This document shows positions 24,456-32,263 of a stretch of 64,000 nucleotides of DNA, one piece after another. Made by a program: the position numbers and the translations under genes. The notes under the pieces were generated by a model that saw nothing but the letters and a program-made list of their open reading frames with translations, was not told where the DNA came from and did not search any database. Position 1 is the stretch's first letter. Each line of letters opens with the position of its first letter. Source of the DNA: Flavimobilis massiliensis (GTDB taxonomy: Bacteria; Actinomycetota; Actinomycetes; Actinomycetales; Cellulomonadaceae); the NCBI RefSeq assembly GCF_900240335.1, contig NZ_LT964979.1:248001-312000 (forward strand). The letters run 5' to 3'.

Positions 24456-26399
24456 TCAGCGGCGCTTGCGCGTGCCGAAGATCGTGCGCGTGATCTCGCG
24501 GCCCAGCTGGGTTCCTGCGGAGCGGACGAGCGACTCGAGGCCCTTCTCGATCGAGCTCTTCTGTGTGCGTGACGTGCCTCCGGAGCGACTTGTGCCGCGG
24601 TGCGCGTCCTTCTCGAGGCGGGCGCGCATGCGCTCGAGCTCGGCGGCCTGCTTCTTCGCCTCGCGCTCGGCCTCGGCGGCGGCCTTGGCCTCGGCCTTCG
24701 CCTGCTCGGCCGCGAGCTTCTCGGCGGCCGCCGCCTGCTCCTTCGCGAGCTTGTCGGCCTCGGCCTGCGCGCGGTCGGCGGCGACGCGGGCCTCGAGCAG
24801 CTCGTACGCGGACTCGTTGTCGATCGGCGTTCCGTAGCGCGCGTTCGACGGCGACGCCGCGACGAGCGCCTCGAGGGTCGCGGCCGGCGCGGGGTCCATC
24901 GACCCCTGCGGCGCGCGCAGGCGCGTCCACGCGACGGGCGCCGGAGCGCCCTTCTCCGTGAGGACCGTGACGATCGCCTCGCCCGTGCCAAGCTCCTGGA
25001 GGAGCCGCTCGAGGTCGTACTCGCTCGTCGGGTACGTCCGTGCGGCGGCACGCAGCGCAGCCGCGTCGTCGGGCGTGAACGCGCGCAGCGCGTGCTGGAC
25101 CCGGTTGCCGAGCTGAGCGAGCACGTCGGCGGGGACGTCCTTGGGACTCTGGGTGACGAAGAAGACGCCGACGCCCTTCGACCGGATGAGCCGCACCGTC
25201 TGAACGACCTGCGCGAGGAAGTCCTTCGACGCGCCGTTGAAGAGCAGGTGCGCCTCGTCGAAGAAGAACACGAGGCGCGGCTTGTCGACGTCCCCGACCT
25301 CGGGCAGCTCGGAGAAGAGGTCGGCGAGCAGCCACATGAGGAACGTCGAGAAGAGCTGCGGACGGTCCTGGACAGCGGGGAGCTCGAGCGCGCTGATGAC
25401 CCCGCGCCCGTCGGGTGCGAGGCGCAGGAGGTCTGCGGTCTCGAACGCGGGCTCGCCGAAGAATGCGGCGGCGCCCTGCGCCTCGAGCCCGACGAGCTCG
25501 CGCAGCAGCACTCCCGCGGTCGAGGCCGACAGCCCGCCGATGCCCTTGAGCTCGGCCTTGCCCTCGTCGGAGACGAGGTAGGCGATGACGGAGCGCAGGT
25601 CCTTGAGGTCGAGCAGAGCGAGACCCTGCGTGTCCGCCCAGTGGAAGACGAGCCCGAGCGACGACTCCTGCGTCTCGTTGAGGCCGAGGACCTTCGCGAG
25701 GAGGATCGGACCGAAGTCGGTGATCGTCGTGCGGATCGGCACGCCCGTGCCGAGCCCGCCGAGCGTGTAGAGCTCGGTGGGGAACGCCGTCGGCGTCCAG
25801 TCCTGCCCGAGGCTCGACGTGCGAGCGAGAAGCTTCTCGTTGCCCGTGCCGGGCACGGCGACGCCCGAGAGGTCTCCCTTGATGTCCGCGAGGAACACGG
25901 GGACGCCCGCGGTCGAGAGCTCCTCGGCCATGCCCTGGAGCGTGCGCGTCTTGCCGGTGCCGGTCGCACCGGCGACGAGCCCGTGACGGTTGAGCATCGC
26001 GAGCGGCAGGCCGACCTGCACGGCCGGCACGGGGGTGGCCTGACCGTCGGCGTCGGTCTCGAGGAGCGCGCCGAGGCGCAGCGTCGATCCCTTGAACATG
26101 TAGCCGTCGCGGACGGTGCGCGCCCAGCCGTCGAGCTCAGGCTCCTCGACACTCGCGTCGGTTGCTCCGGCCGGCGCGGACGGTGCGGGGTCGGTGAGCG
26201 GCGCGGGCGGGGCCGCAGGCTGGGGAGCGTCGGCCACCGCAGTGGTCGTGGCGCCCGTCGCCGCAGCGAGCTGCGCCTCGGCCGCCTCGAGCGCGGCCTG
26301 GGCCGCGGCGGCTCGGGCCTCGGCCGCGTCCGCGGCGGCCTGGGCGGCTGCGGCACGCAGCGCCGCGAGGTCGGTGGACGGGGCAGCGGCTTCGCTCAT
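24456..26399 (-). CDS. HerA/FtsK-like ATPase (DUF853 family)
   Basis: Cytoplasmic AAA-type ATPase of 647 residues. Residues 1-60 are Ala-rich helix, probably coiled coil. Walker A is AGATGTGKT at 143-151 and Walker B LVFFFDEAH at 376-384. The sensor block FFVTQSPKDVPADVLAQLGN is typical of DUF853 HerA-like proteins. Residues about 530-610 form a second Ala/Lys/Glu coiled coil, and the end is basic (RTIFGTRKRR). HerA-type ATPases pump or unwind DNA, but DUF853 members have no settled role. The start at 26399 is set by TAGGAT 7 nt upstream; an ATG 9 nt further up overlaps that box. Convergent with jetC, divergent from degV. Confidence 0.88.
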   Translation of the reverse strand: MSEAAAPSTDLAALRAAAAQAAADAAEARAAAAQAALEAAEAQLAAATGATTTAVADAPQPAAPPAPLTDPAPSAPAGATDASVEEPELDGWARTVRDGYMFKGSTLRLGALLETDADGQATPVPAVQVGLPLAMLNRHGLVAGATGTGKTRTLQGMAEELSTAGVPVFLADIKGDLSGVAVPGTGNEKLLARTSSLGQDWTPTAFPTELYTLGGLGTGVPIRTTITDFGPILLAKVLGLNETQESSLGLVFHWADTQGLALLDLKDLRSVIAYLVSDEGKAELKGIGGLSASTAGVLLRELVGLEAQGAAAFFGEPAFETADLLRLAPDGRGVISALELPAVQDRPQLFSTFLMWLLADLFSELPEVGDVDKPRLVFFFDEAHLLFNGASKDFLAQVVQTVRLIRSKGVGVFFVTQSPKDVPADVLAQLGNRVQHALRAFTPDDAAALRAAARTYPTSEYDLERLLQELGTGEAIVTVLTEKGAPAPVAWTRLRAPQGSMDPAPAATLEALVAASPSNARYGTPIDNESAYELLEARVAADRAQAEADKLAKEQAAAAEKLAAEQAKAEAKAAAEAEREAKKQAAELERMRARLEKDAHRGTSRSGGTSRTQKSSIEKGLESLVRSAGTQLGREITRTIFGTRKRR

Positions 26400-26406
26400 G
26401 CCGAGC

Positions 26407-26412
26407 ATCCTA
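26407..26412 (-). promoter_or_regulatory. Leaderless -10 box for the HerA-like gene
   Basis: TAGGAT on the minus strand, then 7 nt (GCTCGGC), then ATG at 26399. It forms a back-to-back leaderless pair with degV within about 100 bases. Confidence 0.6.
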
Positions 26413-26488
26413 GAACGACCGTCCCACGTCCCGGGCGATCGCCGGCGCAGCGTGCCGGGTGAGGCAAGGTTCGGAACCGCAGGTCCGC

Positions 26489-26494
26489 TAGTGT
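26489..26494 (+). promoter_or_regulatory. Leaderless -10 box for degV
   Basis: TAGTGT followed by 7 nt (GCGGATC) and the ATG at 26502. An in-frame GTG at 26493 overlaps the box and is rejected as start. Confidence 0.6.
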
Positions 26495-26501
26495 GCGGAT
26501 C

Positions 26502-27356
26502 ATGGCCTCCTCCTCGCGCGTGCGCGTCGTCACGGACTCGACGTGCGCGCTGCCGGCCGCTCTGGCGGCCGCGGCGGGGCTTGCGACGGTTCCGCTTCAC
26601 GTCGTCGTCAACGGGGTCGAGCACCTCGAGGGGGTCGACGTCGACGACGACGCGCTTGCGGCCGCGATCGTCGCGGGCGCGCGCGTGACGACGTCGCAGC
26701 CGACGCCGGCAGCGTTCGCGCGCGTCTACGCGCGCGTCGCCGACGAGGGTGCGACGGACGTCGTCTCGGTGCACCTCTCGGGCGCGCTCTCGGGAACCGT
26801 CCACACCGCGGCCGCGGGTGCGGCCAGCGCGCCCGTGAACGTCCGGGTCGTCGACTCGCGTAGCGCCGCGACGGGCATGGGGTTCGCCGCGCTCGAAGCC
26901 GCACGCGCTGCGGAGCGCGGCGCCGACGTCCGCGCGGTCGAGCAGGTCGCGCTGAGGGTCGCGTCCTCGGCGACGACGCTCTTCCTCGTCGGGTCGCTCG
27001 ACCACCTGCGGCGCGGGGGTCGCCTGACCCGTGCCGCCGCGGCCGTCGGCAACGTCCTCGGCATGCGGCCCCTGCTCACGGTGCGTGACGGACGCATCGA
27101 GGTGCTCGCGAAGGTCCGCACGCGTGCCGCCGCGATCGACCGGCTCGTCGAGATCGCCCGTGAGGCTGCTGCCCGAGCGGCGCGGCCCCCTGTCGCGGTG
27201 CACCACCTCGACACTCCTGCCGACGCGGCGGCGCTTGCGGCACGGCTCGACGACGTCGCGTCGGAGCCGGTGCTCGTCGGGCCCGTCGGCGCCGTGCTCG
27301 GCGCGCACGTCGGTCCGGGACTGCTCGCTGTCGTCGTCGTCGACGCCGACGCGTAG
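26502..27356 (+). CDS. DegV-family fatty-acid-binding protein
   Basis: Cytoplasmic DegV-type protein of 284 residues; the family binds a fatty acid and, in Firmicutes, partners fatty-acid kinase. Signatures are RVVTDSTCALP near the start, TTSQPTPAAF, VHLSGALSGTVHTA, VDSRSAATGMG and LDHLRRGGRLTRAAAAVGN followed by MRPLLTVRDG. The length is normal. No FakA kinase gene is nearby. In actinobacteria DegV genes often stand beside comEA/comEC, as here. The ATG at 26502 fits the leaderless pattern. Confidence 0.92.
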   Translation: MASSSRVRVVTDSTCALPAALAAAAGLATVPLHVVVNGVEHLEGVDVDDDALAAAIVAGARVTTSQPTPAAFARVYARVADEGATDVVSVHLSGALSGTVHTAAAGAASAPVNVRVVDSRSAATGMGFAALEAARAAERGADVRAVEQVALRVASSATTLFLVGSLDHLRRGGRLTRAAAAVGNVLGMRPLLTVRDGRIEVLAKVRTRAAAIDRLVEIAREAAARAARPPVAVHHLDTPADAAALAARLDDVASEPVLVGPVGAVLGAHVGPGLLAVVVVDADA

Positions 27357-27481
27357 GACGCCTGCCCCGTCCCGTCGGGAACCGTGGGGGAGCCGCTCCG
27401 GCGCGACTCACCTGACCACAGGGACGACGACGAGCGCGCTGGCGCACAGAAGCGCCGGGTCGCTCGGCGCGCGGAGCCGTC

Positions 27482-28351
27482 ATGCGGCACGGTCGTCGCA
27501 TGTACGCACCGGACACCGACCCCGGCCGACGCGCGGCGACGATCCCCGACGACGGGGACCCGCCCGGCGCGTCCCTCCCGGACGCACCCGATCCCGACGA
27601 CGTCGCAGCGTTGCGGGCCCGTCTCGTCGCGGGCCGGACGGGCCGGACGCCGCGTCCTCAGCCTGCGGACCACCTCGACCCGGGCGAGCCAGTCGCACGA
27701 GGGCGCACTTCGTGGGCCGTGACGGCACGGTCGGTCGTCGTCGGGGTCGTCGTCGTCGCAGTGCTCGCGGTTGCGCTCGTCGTGCGGGCTCTCGGATCGA
27801 CACCCGGCGAGGTCGTGCCGTTGCCCGCCGCCGGACCTGCCGCGCTCTCGCCGGACAGCAGCCCGGCGGGTCCCACCGACGAGCACCCCGCACCCACGCC
27901 CACGCCCACGCCCGCGCCCGCGTCCGTGCAGGGTCTCGTCGTCCACGTCGTCGGCCGGGTCGCTCGCCCGGGCGTCGTCACTCTCGCCGCCGGGGCGCGG
28001 GTCGCCGATGCCGTCGAGGCCGCGGGCGGACTGCGCCGGGATGCTGACGTCACGCACGTCAACCTCGCTCGTCCTGTCGCGGACGGCGAGCAGATCCTCG
28101 TTCCGCGACGGGGCGAGGACCCACCCCCGCCGAGCCCCGGCACCTCGACGGTGCCCGGCAAGGTCGACCTCAACGCGGCGGACGTCGCCGCGCTCGATGC
28201 CCTGCCCGGCATCGGGCCCGTCCTCGCGCAGCGCATCGTCGACCACCGTGAGCAGCATGGGCCGTTCCCAGACGTCGCGTCGCTCTCGGACGTCTCGGGT
28301 ATCGGGCCTGCCCTCGAGCGTAAGCTCGCGGACCTCGTGACCGTCGGGTGA
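27482..28351 (+). CDS. comEA: ComEA-like DNA-binding membrane protein
   Basis: Membrane-tethered DNA receptor or periplasmic DNA-binding protein linked to competence-type DNA uptake. Layout: cytosolic Asp/Pro-rich start (1-75), one helix at about 80-105 (SVVVGVVVVAVLAVALVV), a Pro/Thr linker with a (Pro-Thr) repeat, an SLBB-type domain at about 155-205 (VHVVGRVARPGVVTLAAG), and paired helix-hairpin-helix motifs at 225-285 (NAADVAALDALPGIGP and LSDVSGIGPALERKL). ATG at 27482 has GGAG 5 nt upstream; another ATG at 27500 is possible. The stop overlaps the comEC start (GTGA). Whether this organism is naturally competent is unknown. Confidence 0.9.
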   Translation: MRHGRRMYAPDTDPGRRAATIPDDGDPPGASLPDAPDPDDVAALRARLVAGRTGRTPRPQPADHLDPGEPVARGRTSWAVTARSVVVGVVVVAVLAVALVVRALGSTPGEVVPLPAAGPAALSPDSSPAGPTDEHPAPTPTPTPAPASVQGLVVHVVGRVARPGVVTLAAGARVADAVEAAGGLRRDADVTHVNLARPVADGEQILVPRRGEDPPPPSPGTSTVPGKVDLNAADVAALDALPGIGPVLAQRIVDHREQHGPFPDVASLSDVSGIGPALERKLADLVTVG

Positions 28352-29880
28352 CGCGCACCGACGTGCGGCTCGTCCCGCTCGCTGCCACCGTGTGGCTCAC
28401 GGCCGCGCTGCTCGTCGGGCGCACGGTCCCGTCGGTCGTCGTCGCAGGGGTCGCGGCGCTCGCTGCCGCGGCGGCTTTCGCTCGGGCGCGGCGGCGCCGG
28501 GCGCGGCGCGCCGGACGGACGGCGCTGCCGGGTGTCGTCCTGTGCCTCGTCGGCGTCGTCGCGGTCGCGGGCGTCGTCGCCGCCGACGCCCGTGCAGCAC
28601 GCTCGCAGTTGCTTGCCGAGGCCGCGCACGTAGGCGCGCGCGTGACGGTCGACGTGCTCGTCGTGGGCGAGCCGCGTGCACTGCCGAGCACGTGGGGAGG
28701 TCCGGCCCGGTACGCGGTTGACGTGCGTGTCGAGCAGGTCCAGACCGGGGCCGAAGGTCACGCGCGCGGTGCGGGCGCGCTCTCCGAGACGATCGCGGTC
28801 CCCGCTTCGCTCGTCGGCGCCCGCTGGCAGGACGTCGTCGTCGGCGAGCGGGTCTCGACGACCGTCGCCGTCACGGCGCGCGGGCACGACGGACGGCGCG
28901 CCCGCTACGACCTGCGCGGAGCGACAGCGCCGCGACCGGTCGCTCCTGCGAGCGCGCCACGTCGCGTCGCCCACGGCCTGCGCGCCGGCCTGCGTGGCGC
29001 CGTCGTCGGGCTGCCGCCCGACGCGGCTGGACTCGTCCCTGGCATCGCCGTCGGTGACACGAGCGCGGTGCCCGACGACCTCGTCGACGCGATGCGGACG
29101 ACGGGGCTCACGCACCTCACCGCCGTCTCGGGAGCGCACTTCTCGCTCGTTGGCGCGCTCGTCCTCGCCGCGACGGCCGCGCTGCGCGTGCCGCGGGTCC
29201 CGCGTGTCGTCGGCACCGTGGCCGTTCTCACGGGGCTCGTCCTGCTCGTCGGACCAGACCCGTCGGTCCTGCGTGCCGCCGGGACGGGGGCGATCGGTCT
29301 GCTCGCGCTCGCCGTCGGACGACGGGGCGCGGCCGTGCCGGCCCTCGCCGCGGGTGTGGTCGTCCTCCTGCTGCTCGATCCGTGGCTTGCCCGGTCGGCG
29401 GGGCTCGCGCTGTCGGTCGCCGCGACCACGGGCCTCGTCGTTGGTGGCCCGCTCGTTCTGGCTGGTCTCCACGGCGCCCGTCGGTGGCTGCTCGCGGCCG
29501 TCGCGGCACCGGCCCTCGCGCAGCTCGCGTGCGCGCCCGTTCTCGTCCTACTTGCACCGAGCCTCGCGACGTGGTCCCTGCCGGCGAACGTCGTCGCGGC
29601 TCCGGTCGTCGCACCGACGACGATCCTCGGTCTCGGTGCGACGCTCGTCGCACCGGTATCGCCGGGAGCCGCGGTGCGGCTCGCCGCGCTCGCGGGGCAC
29701 GGCGCGAGCTGGATCGCCGGGACGGCGCGGACGTTCGCCGCGTGGCCGGGCGCGAGCCTCCCGTGGCTGCCGGGTCCTGCCGGAGCGGGGCTCCTCGTGC
29801 TCGTCGAGGCGTCGCTCGTCGCGCTCGTCGTCGTGAGGGTTCGGCGGGCGCGCGGTGTCGGCGGCTCGTGGGACCCTTGA
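28348..29880 (+). CDS. comEC: ComEC/Rec2-family membrane channel, without the C-terminal nuclease-like domain
   Basis: Polytopic protein of 510 residues related to the DNA-uptake channel ComEC. About ten hydrophobic segments are visible. The competence-domain signature lies mid-protein: GIAVGDTSAVPDDLVDAM and TTGLTHLTAVSGAHFSLVG. Full-length ComEC of about 750-800 residues ends in a metallo-beta-lactamase-like domain; this one stops at the last membrane helices, and the next gene begins 3 nt later, so the absence is not caused by the window edge. GTG start overlaps the comEA stop. Shortened actinobacterial versions are common, so this may be normal for the lineage. Confidence 0.88.
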   Translation: MTRTDVRLVPLAATVWLTAALLVGRTVPSVVVAGVAALAAAAAFARARRRRARRAGRTALPGVVLCLVGVVAVAGVVAADARAARSQLLAEAAHVGARVTVDVLVVGEPRALPSTWGGPARYAVDVRVEQVQTGAEGHARGAGALSETIAVPASLVGARWQDVVVGERVSTTVAVTARGHDGRRARYDLRGATAPRPVAPASAPRRVAHGLRAGLRGAVVGLPPDAAGLVPGIAVGDTSAVPDDLVDAMRTTGLTHLTAVSGAHFSLVGALVLAATAALRVPRVPRVVGTVAVLTGLVLLVGPDPSVLRAAGTGAIGLLALAVGRRGAAVPALAAGVVVLLLLDPWLARSAGLALSVAATTGLVVGGPLVLAGLHGARRWLLAAVAAPALAQLACAPVLVLLAPSLATWSLPANVVAAPVVAPTTILGLGATLVAPVSPGAAVRLAALAGHGASWIAGTARTFAAWPGASLPWLPGPAGAGLLVLVEASLVALVVVRVRRARGVGGSWDP

Positions 29881-29883
29881 GGC

Positions 29884-30894
29884 ATGGCCGCACGCAGCAC
29901 CTCCCGCAGCTCCCGTCCCGTCGCCGGTGTCGGGTGGGACGAGGTTGCGCTCGCCCCCGTCGTGCTCGTCCACGGAGCGGAGCACGTGCTCGTCGAGCGC
30001 GCCGTGCAGCGTCTGCGGTCGCTCGCGCGGGAGGCGCAGCCGGAGCTCGAGGTCGTCGAGGTCGAGGCGTCGACGTACCAGGCGGGCATGCTCGCGGTCG
30101 AGACGAGCCCTTCGCTCTTCGCGGAGCAACGCCTCGTGCTCGTGCGTGGCGCGGAGGCTCTCACGGACGCGCTCGTCACGGATGTCCTCGCCTACGTCAG
30201 GGCTCCTGCGGCTGATGTCTGGCTCGTCGTCGAGCATCGTGGTGGCCAGCGCGGCAAGAAGCTGCTCGACGGGCTGCGGCACGCCGGGGTGCCGGTCGCA
30301 GCGTGCGAGCCGATCAAGAAGGACTCCGACAAGGCGTCGTTCGTGAGCGCCGAGTTCCGGCGCGGCGGACGCCGTGTCGAGGCGGGGGCGGTGCGGGCGC
30401 TCGTCGAGGCTCTCGGGACCGACCTGCGCGAGCTCGCGTCGGCGTGTGACCAGCTCATGGCCGACACGACGGGCACCGTGACGGAGGCGACCGTCAGCAC
30501 GTACTACGGCGGCCGCGTCGAGGCGACGGGCTTCCGTGTCGCCGACGCGGCGGTCGCGGGGGAGCGGGCGCAGGCCGTCGCGCTGCTGCGGCACGCGCTC
30601 GCGACGGGGGTCGACCCGGTGCCGATCGTCGCGGTGCTCGCGCTCAAGCTCCGTCAGCTCGCGAAGGTTGCCGCGATGCGTGGCCGAGGTGGCGTGAGCG
30701 CCTCCGAGCTCGGCCTCGCCCCGTGGCAGGTCGATCGGGCACGCAAGGACCTGCAGCGGTGGACCCCGGAGGGCCTCGCGGCCGCGATCACGGCGGTTGC
30801 CGACGCGGACGCCGAGGTCAAGGGCCAGGGCCGGGACCCGGTCTTCGCGGTCGAGCGCGCGGTGCTGCGGATCTGTAACGCGTCGCGCAGCTGA
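29884..30894 (+). CDS. holA: DNA polymerase III delta subunit
   Basis: Clamp-loader subunit that opens the beta sliding clamp. The 336-residue protein has the N-terminal block VVLVHGAEHVLVERAVQRLR, the core FAEQRLVLVRGAEAL, and the middle GTDLRELASACDQLMADT. The C-terminal collar with LALKLRQLAKVAAMRGRG is also present. The order comEA-comEC-holA followed by convergent rpsT is the usual actinobacterial arrangement. The ATG is 3 nt after the comEC stop, with no own promoter visible. Confidence 0.94.
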   Translation: MAARSTSRSSRPVAGVGWDEVALAPVVLVHGAEHVLVERAVQRLRSLAREAQPELEVVEVEASTYQAGMLAVETSPSLFAEQRLVLVRGAEALTDALVTDVLAYVRAPAADVWLVVEHRGGQRGKKLLDGLRHAGVPVAACEPIKKDSDKASFVSAEFRRGGRRVEAGAVRALVEALGTDLRELASACDQLMADTTGTVTEATVSTYYGGRVEATGFRVADAAVAGERAQAVALLRHALATGVDPVPIVAVLALKLRQLAKVAAMRGRGGVSASELGLAPWQVDRARKDLQRWTPEGLAAAITAVADADAEVKGQGRDPVFAVERAVLRICNASRS

Positions 30895-31000
30895 GCTCCG
30901 GGGCCCGAGCCCCGACCGATCGTGGATCGGGACGTCTGACGTGCACGGATCCGCAGTCGGCGGCTCGGTCGCGACCGGGGCGATGGGGGCGGAGGGACGA

Positions 31001-31034
31001 CGACGGCGCCGCACCCGAGGGTGCGACGCCGTCG
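31001..31034. terminator. Terminator between holA and rpsT
   Basis: CGACGGCGCCGCACCC at 31001-31016 pairs with 31019-31034 apart from one mismatch and a tight loop. It lies between the convergent holA and rpsT stops and can end both transcripts. Confidence 0.7.
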
Positions 31035-31071
31035 AAGCTTCACGTGTCGGTGCCGGAGCACCGCAGACGCG

Positions 31072-31332
31072 TCAGAGAGCGTTGACCGCCTTGGCAAGAG
31101 CCGACTTGCGGTTGGCAGCCTGGTTGAGGTGGATGACACCCTTCGAGACAGCCTTGTCCAGCTTCTTCGACGCAGCGACGAGGGCGGCCGCAGCGGCCTC
31201 CTTGTCGCCAGCCGTCACGGCCTCGCGAACCTTGCGGGTGAAGGTCCGGAGCTCGGCCTTGACAGCCTTGTTACGCAGACGCGCCTTCTCATTGGTGCGG
31301 TTGCGCTTGATCTGGGACTTGATGTTCGCCAC
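31072..31332 (-). CDS. rpsT: 30S ribosomal protein S20
   Basis: Binds 16S rRNA early in small-subunit assembly. The 86-residue basic helical protein begins MANIKSQIKRNRTNEKAR and has the S20 pattern of Lys/Arg/Ala helices. The GTG start has only a weak AGAAAG ribosome site. A TAGCGT box on the minus strand at 31472-31477 would give a leader of about 130 nt, unusual here where most genes are leaderless; S20 is known to repress its own translation in E. coli. Confidence 0.96.
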   Translation of the reverse strand: MANIKSQIKRNRTNEKARLRNKAVKAELRTFTRKVREAVTAGDKEAAAAALVAASKKLDKAVSKGVIHLNQAANRKSALAKAVNAL

Positions 31333-31471
31333 GTGTGGACTTTCTGGTGTGTTCGCCCGAGGGCGAGCGGACAGGTCGTAGAGAGCGGCTCCGACGCCGG
31401 GACTGGGGTGGGGAACCCGTGGTGAGGCGCCAGAACGGTGCCCGCCGACCTGGGCGGACACGCAAGGACCC

Positions 31472-31477
31472 ACGCTA
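31472..31477 (-). promoter_or_regulatory. Candidate -10 box for rpsT
   Basis: TAGCGT on the minus strand, about 140 bases upstream of the GTG start, is the best TANNNT match in the gap. It implies a long 5' leader for this ribosomal protein gene. Confidence 0.35.
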
Positions 31478-31549
31478 CCAGCGCCGAGGGCCGACGGTCG
31501 AGGTGGCCGGAACGTGTCGCACGGCACGCAGGCCGTCACGTGACGACTC

Positions 31550-32158
31550 TCAGAGGCTCCCGACGACCTTGTCGAACGTCGGGCGGTCCATGATCGCGCC
31601 CTCGCGCCGCACCGCGACGGGATCGAGCCGCAGGACGCGGTCGAGCCGCACCTCCGACTCGCGCCCGCGGGAGTCCCACGGTCCGGACCCGATGTCCATC
31701 CAGCGGGGCCCGTCGTCACGGCGACCGCGGGAGTGGTCCTTGCTCGAGAGCATGAGACCGAGCAGCCAGTCGCCGTCGTGCCCGACGACGAGGACGGGCC
31801 GGTCCTTGCCCTGGGAGTGGTCCTCCTCGTACGGCACCCACGTCCAGACGATCTCACCGGGGTCGGCGTCGCCGTCGAGCTCCGGGTTGTAGACCGGTTC
31901 GACGCGGCCCCGGAAGTCGCCGGGATACCCGGAACTGCCCGGAGGGACCGGGCCCGCCGGTGCTGACGGCCGTGGGGGGCGGTCGGGGCGCGCCGACGTC
32001 GTCGGTCGACCAGGCCGCGGGCCGGGGGAGGGCTGCCCGGCGGAGGGCTGCTGCTTCACGGCGTCCGTGGTGCGCGTCGTCGTCCGAGTCGACGAGATCA
32101 ACGACAGTGCGATGCGCGCAGCGCGCGCGAGGGTGTCCGACCACGTGCTTCTGGGCAT
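31550..32158 (-). CDS. PemK/MazF-like toxin-fold protein with a long Pro-rich N-terminus
   Basis: The C-terminal half (about 97-202) has the PemK/MazF pattern: PGEIVWTWVPYEED, then GKDRPVLVVGHDGDWLLGLML, which in the family forms an SH3-like mRNA-cleaving fold. Residues 1-96 contain a basic helical start and a Pro/Ser/Arg-rich linker not found in compact MazF toxins of about 110 residues. No antitoxin gene is adjacent on either side, so it may be an orphan, a regulated RNase, or a non-toxic relative. The ATG at 32158 has TAGGCT 7 nt upstream. The gene is divergent from lepA with 105 bases between. Confidence 0.78.
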   Translation of the reverse strand: MPRSTWSDTLARAARIALSLISSTRTTTRTTDAVKQQPSAGQPSPGPRPGRPTTSARPDRPPRPSAPAGPVPPGSSGYPGDFRGRVEPVYNPELDGDADPGEIVWTWVPYEEDHSQGKDRPVLVVGHDGDWLLGLMLSSKDHSRGRRDDGPRWMDIGSGPWDSRGRESEVRLDRVLRLDPVAVRREGAIMDRPTFDKVVGSL

Positions 32159-32165
32159 GCCGACC

Positions 32166-32171
32166 AGCCTA
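32166..32171 (-). promoter_or_regulatory. Leaderless -10 box for the PemK-like gene
   Basis: TAGGCT on the minus strand, then GGTCGGC, then ATG at 32158. The same box and 7-nt spacing stand before the DtxR-family gene at 14211. Confidence 0.6.
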
Positions 32172-32250
32172 GCGACCCGACCGTCGCGAAGTCGCAGGAG
32201 CGTGTCGACGCACCCGTGAACCTCGGGCCGGGGGAACGCCGGACCCGTGG

Positions 32251-32256
32251 GAGAAT
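32251..32256 (+). promoter_or_regulatory. Leaderless -10 box for lepA
   Basis: GAGAAT followed by 7 nt and GTG at 32264. The first base deviates from TANNNT, but spacing and position match the others, and znuA uses the same hexamer. Confidence 0.5.
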
Positions 32257-32263
32257 GGGGCCC

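Noticed and set aside
31333..31549. Antitoxin gene next to the PemK-like gene
   Set aside because: No open frame with credible composition, start signal and antitoxin length was found between it and rpsT, nor on the lepA side.
32216..32263. Longer LepA start upstream of 32264
   Set aside because: It would place the -10 box inside the coding region and add Arg/Gly-rich residues not expected in LepA.
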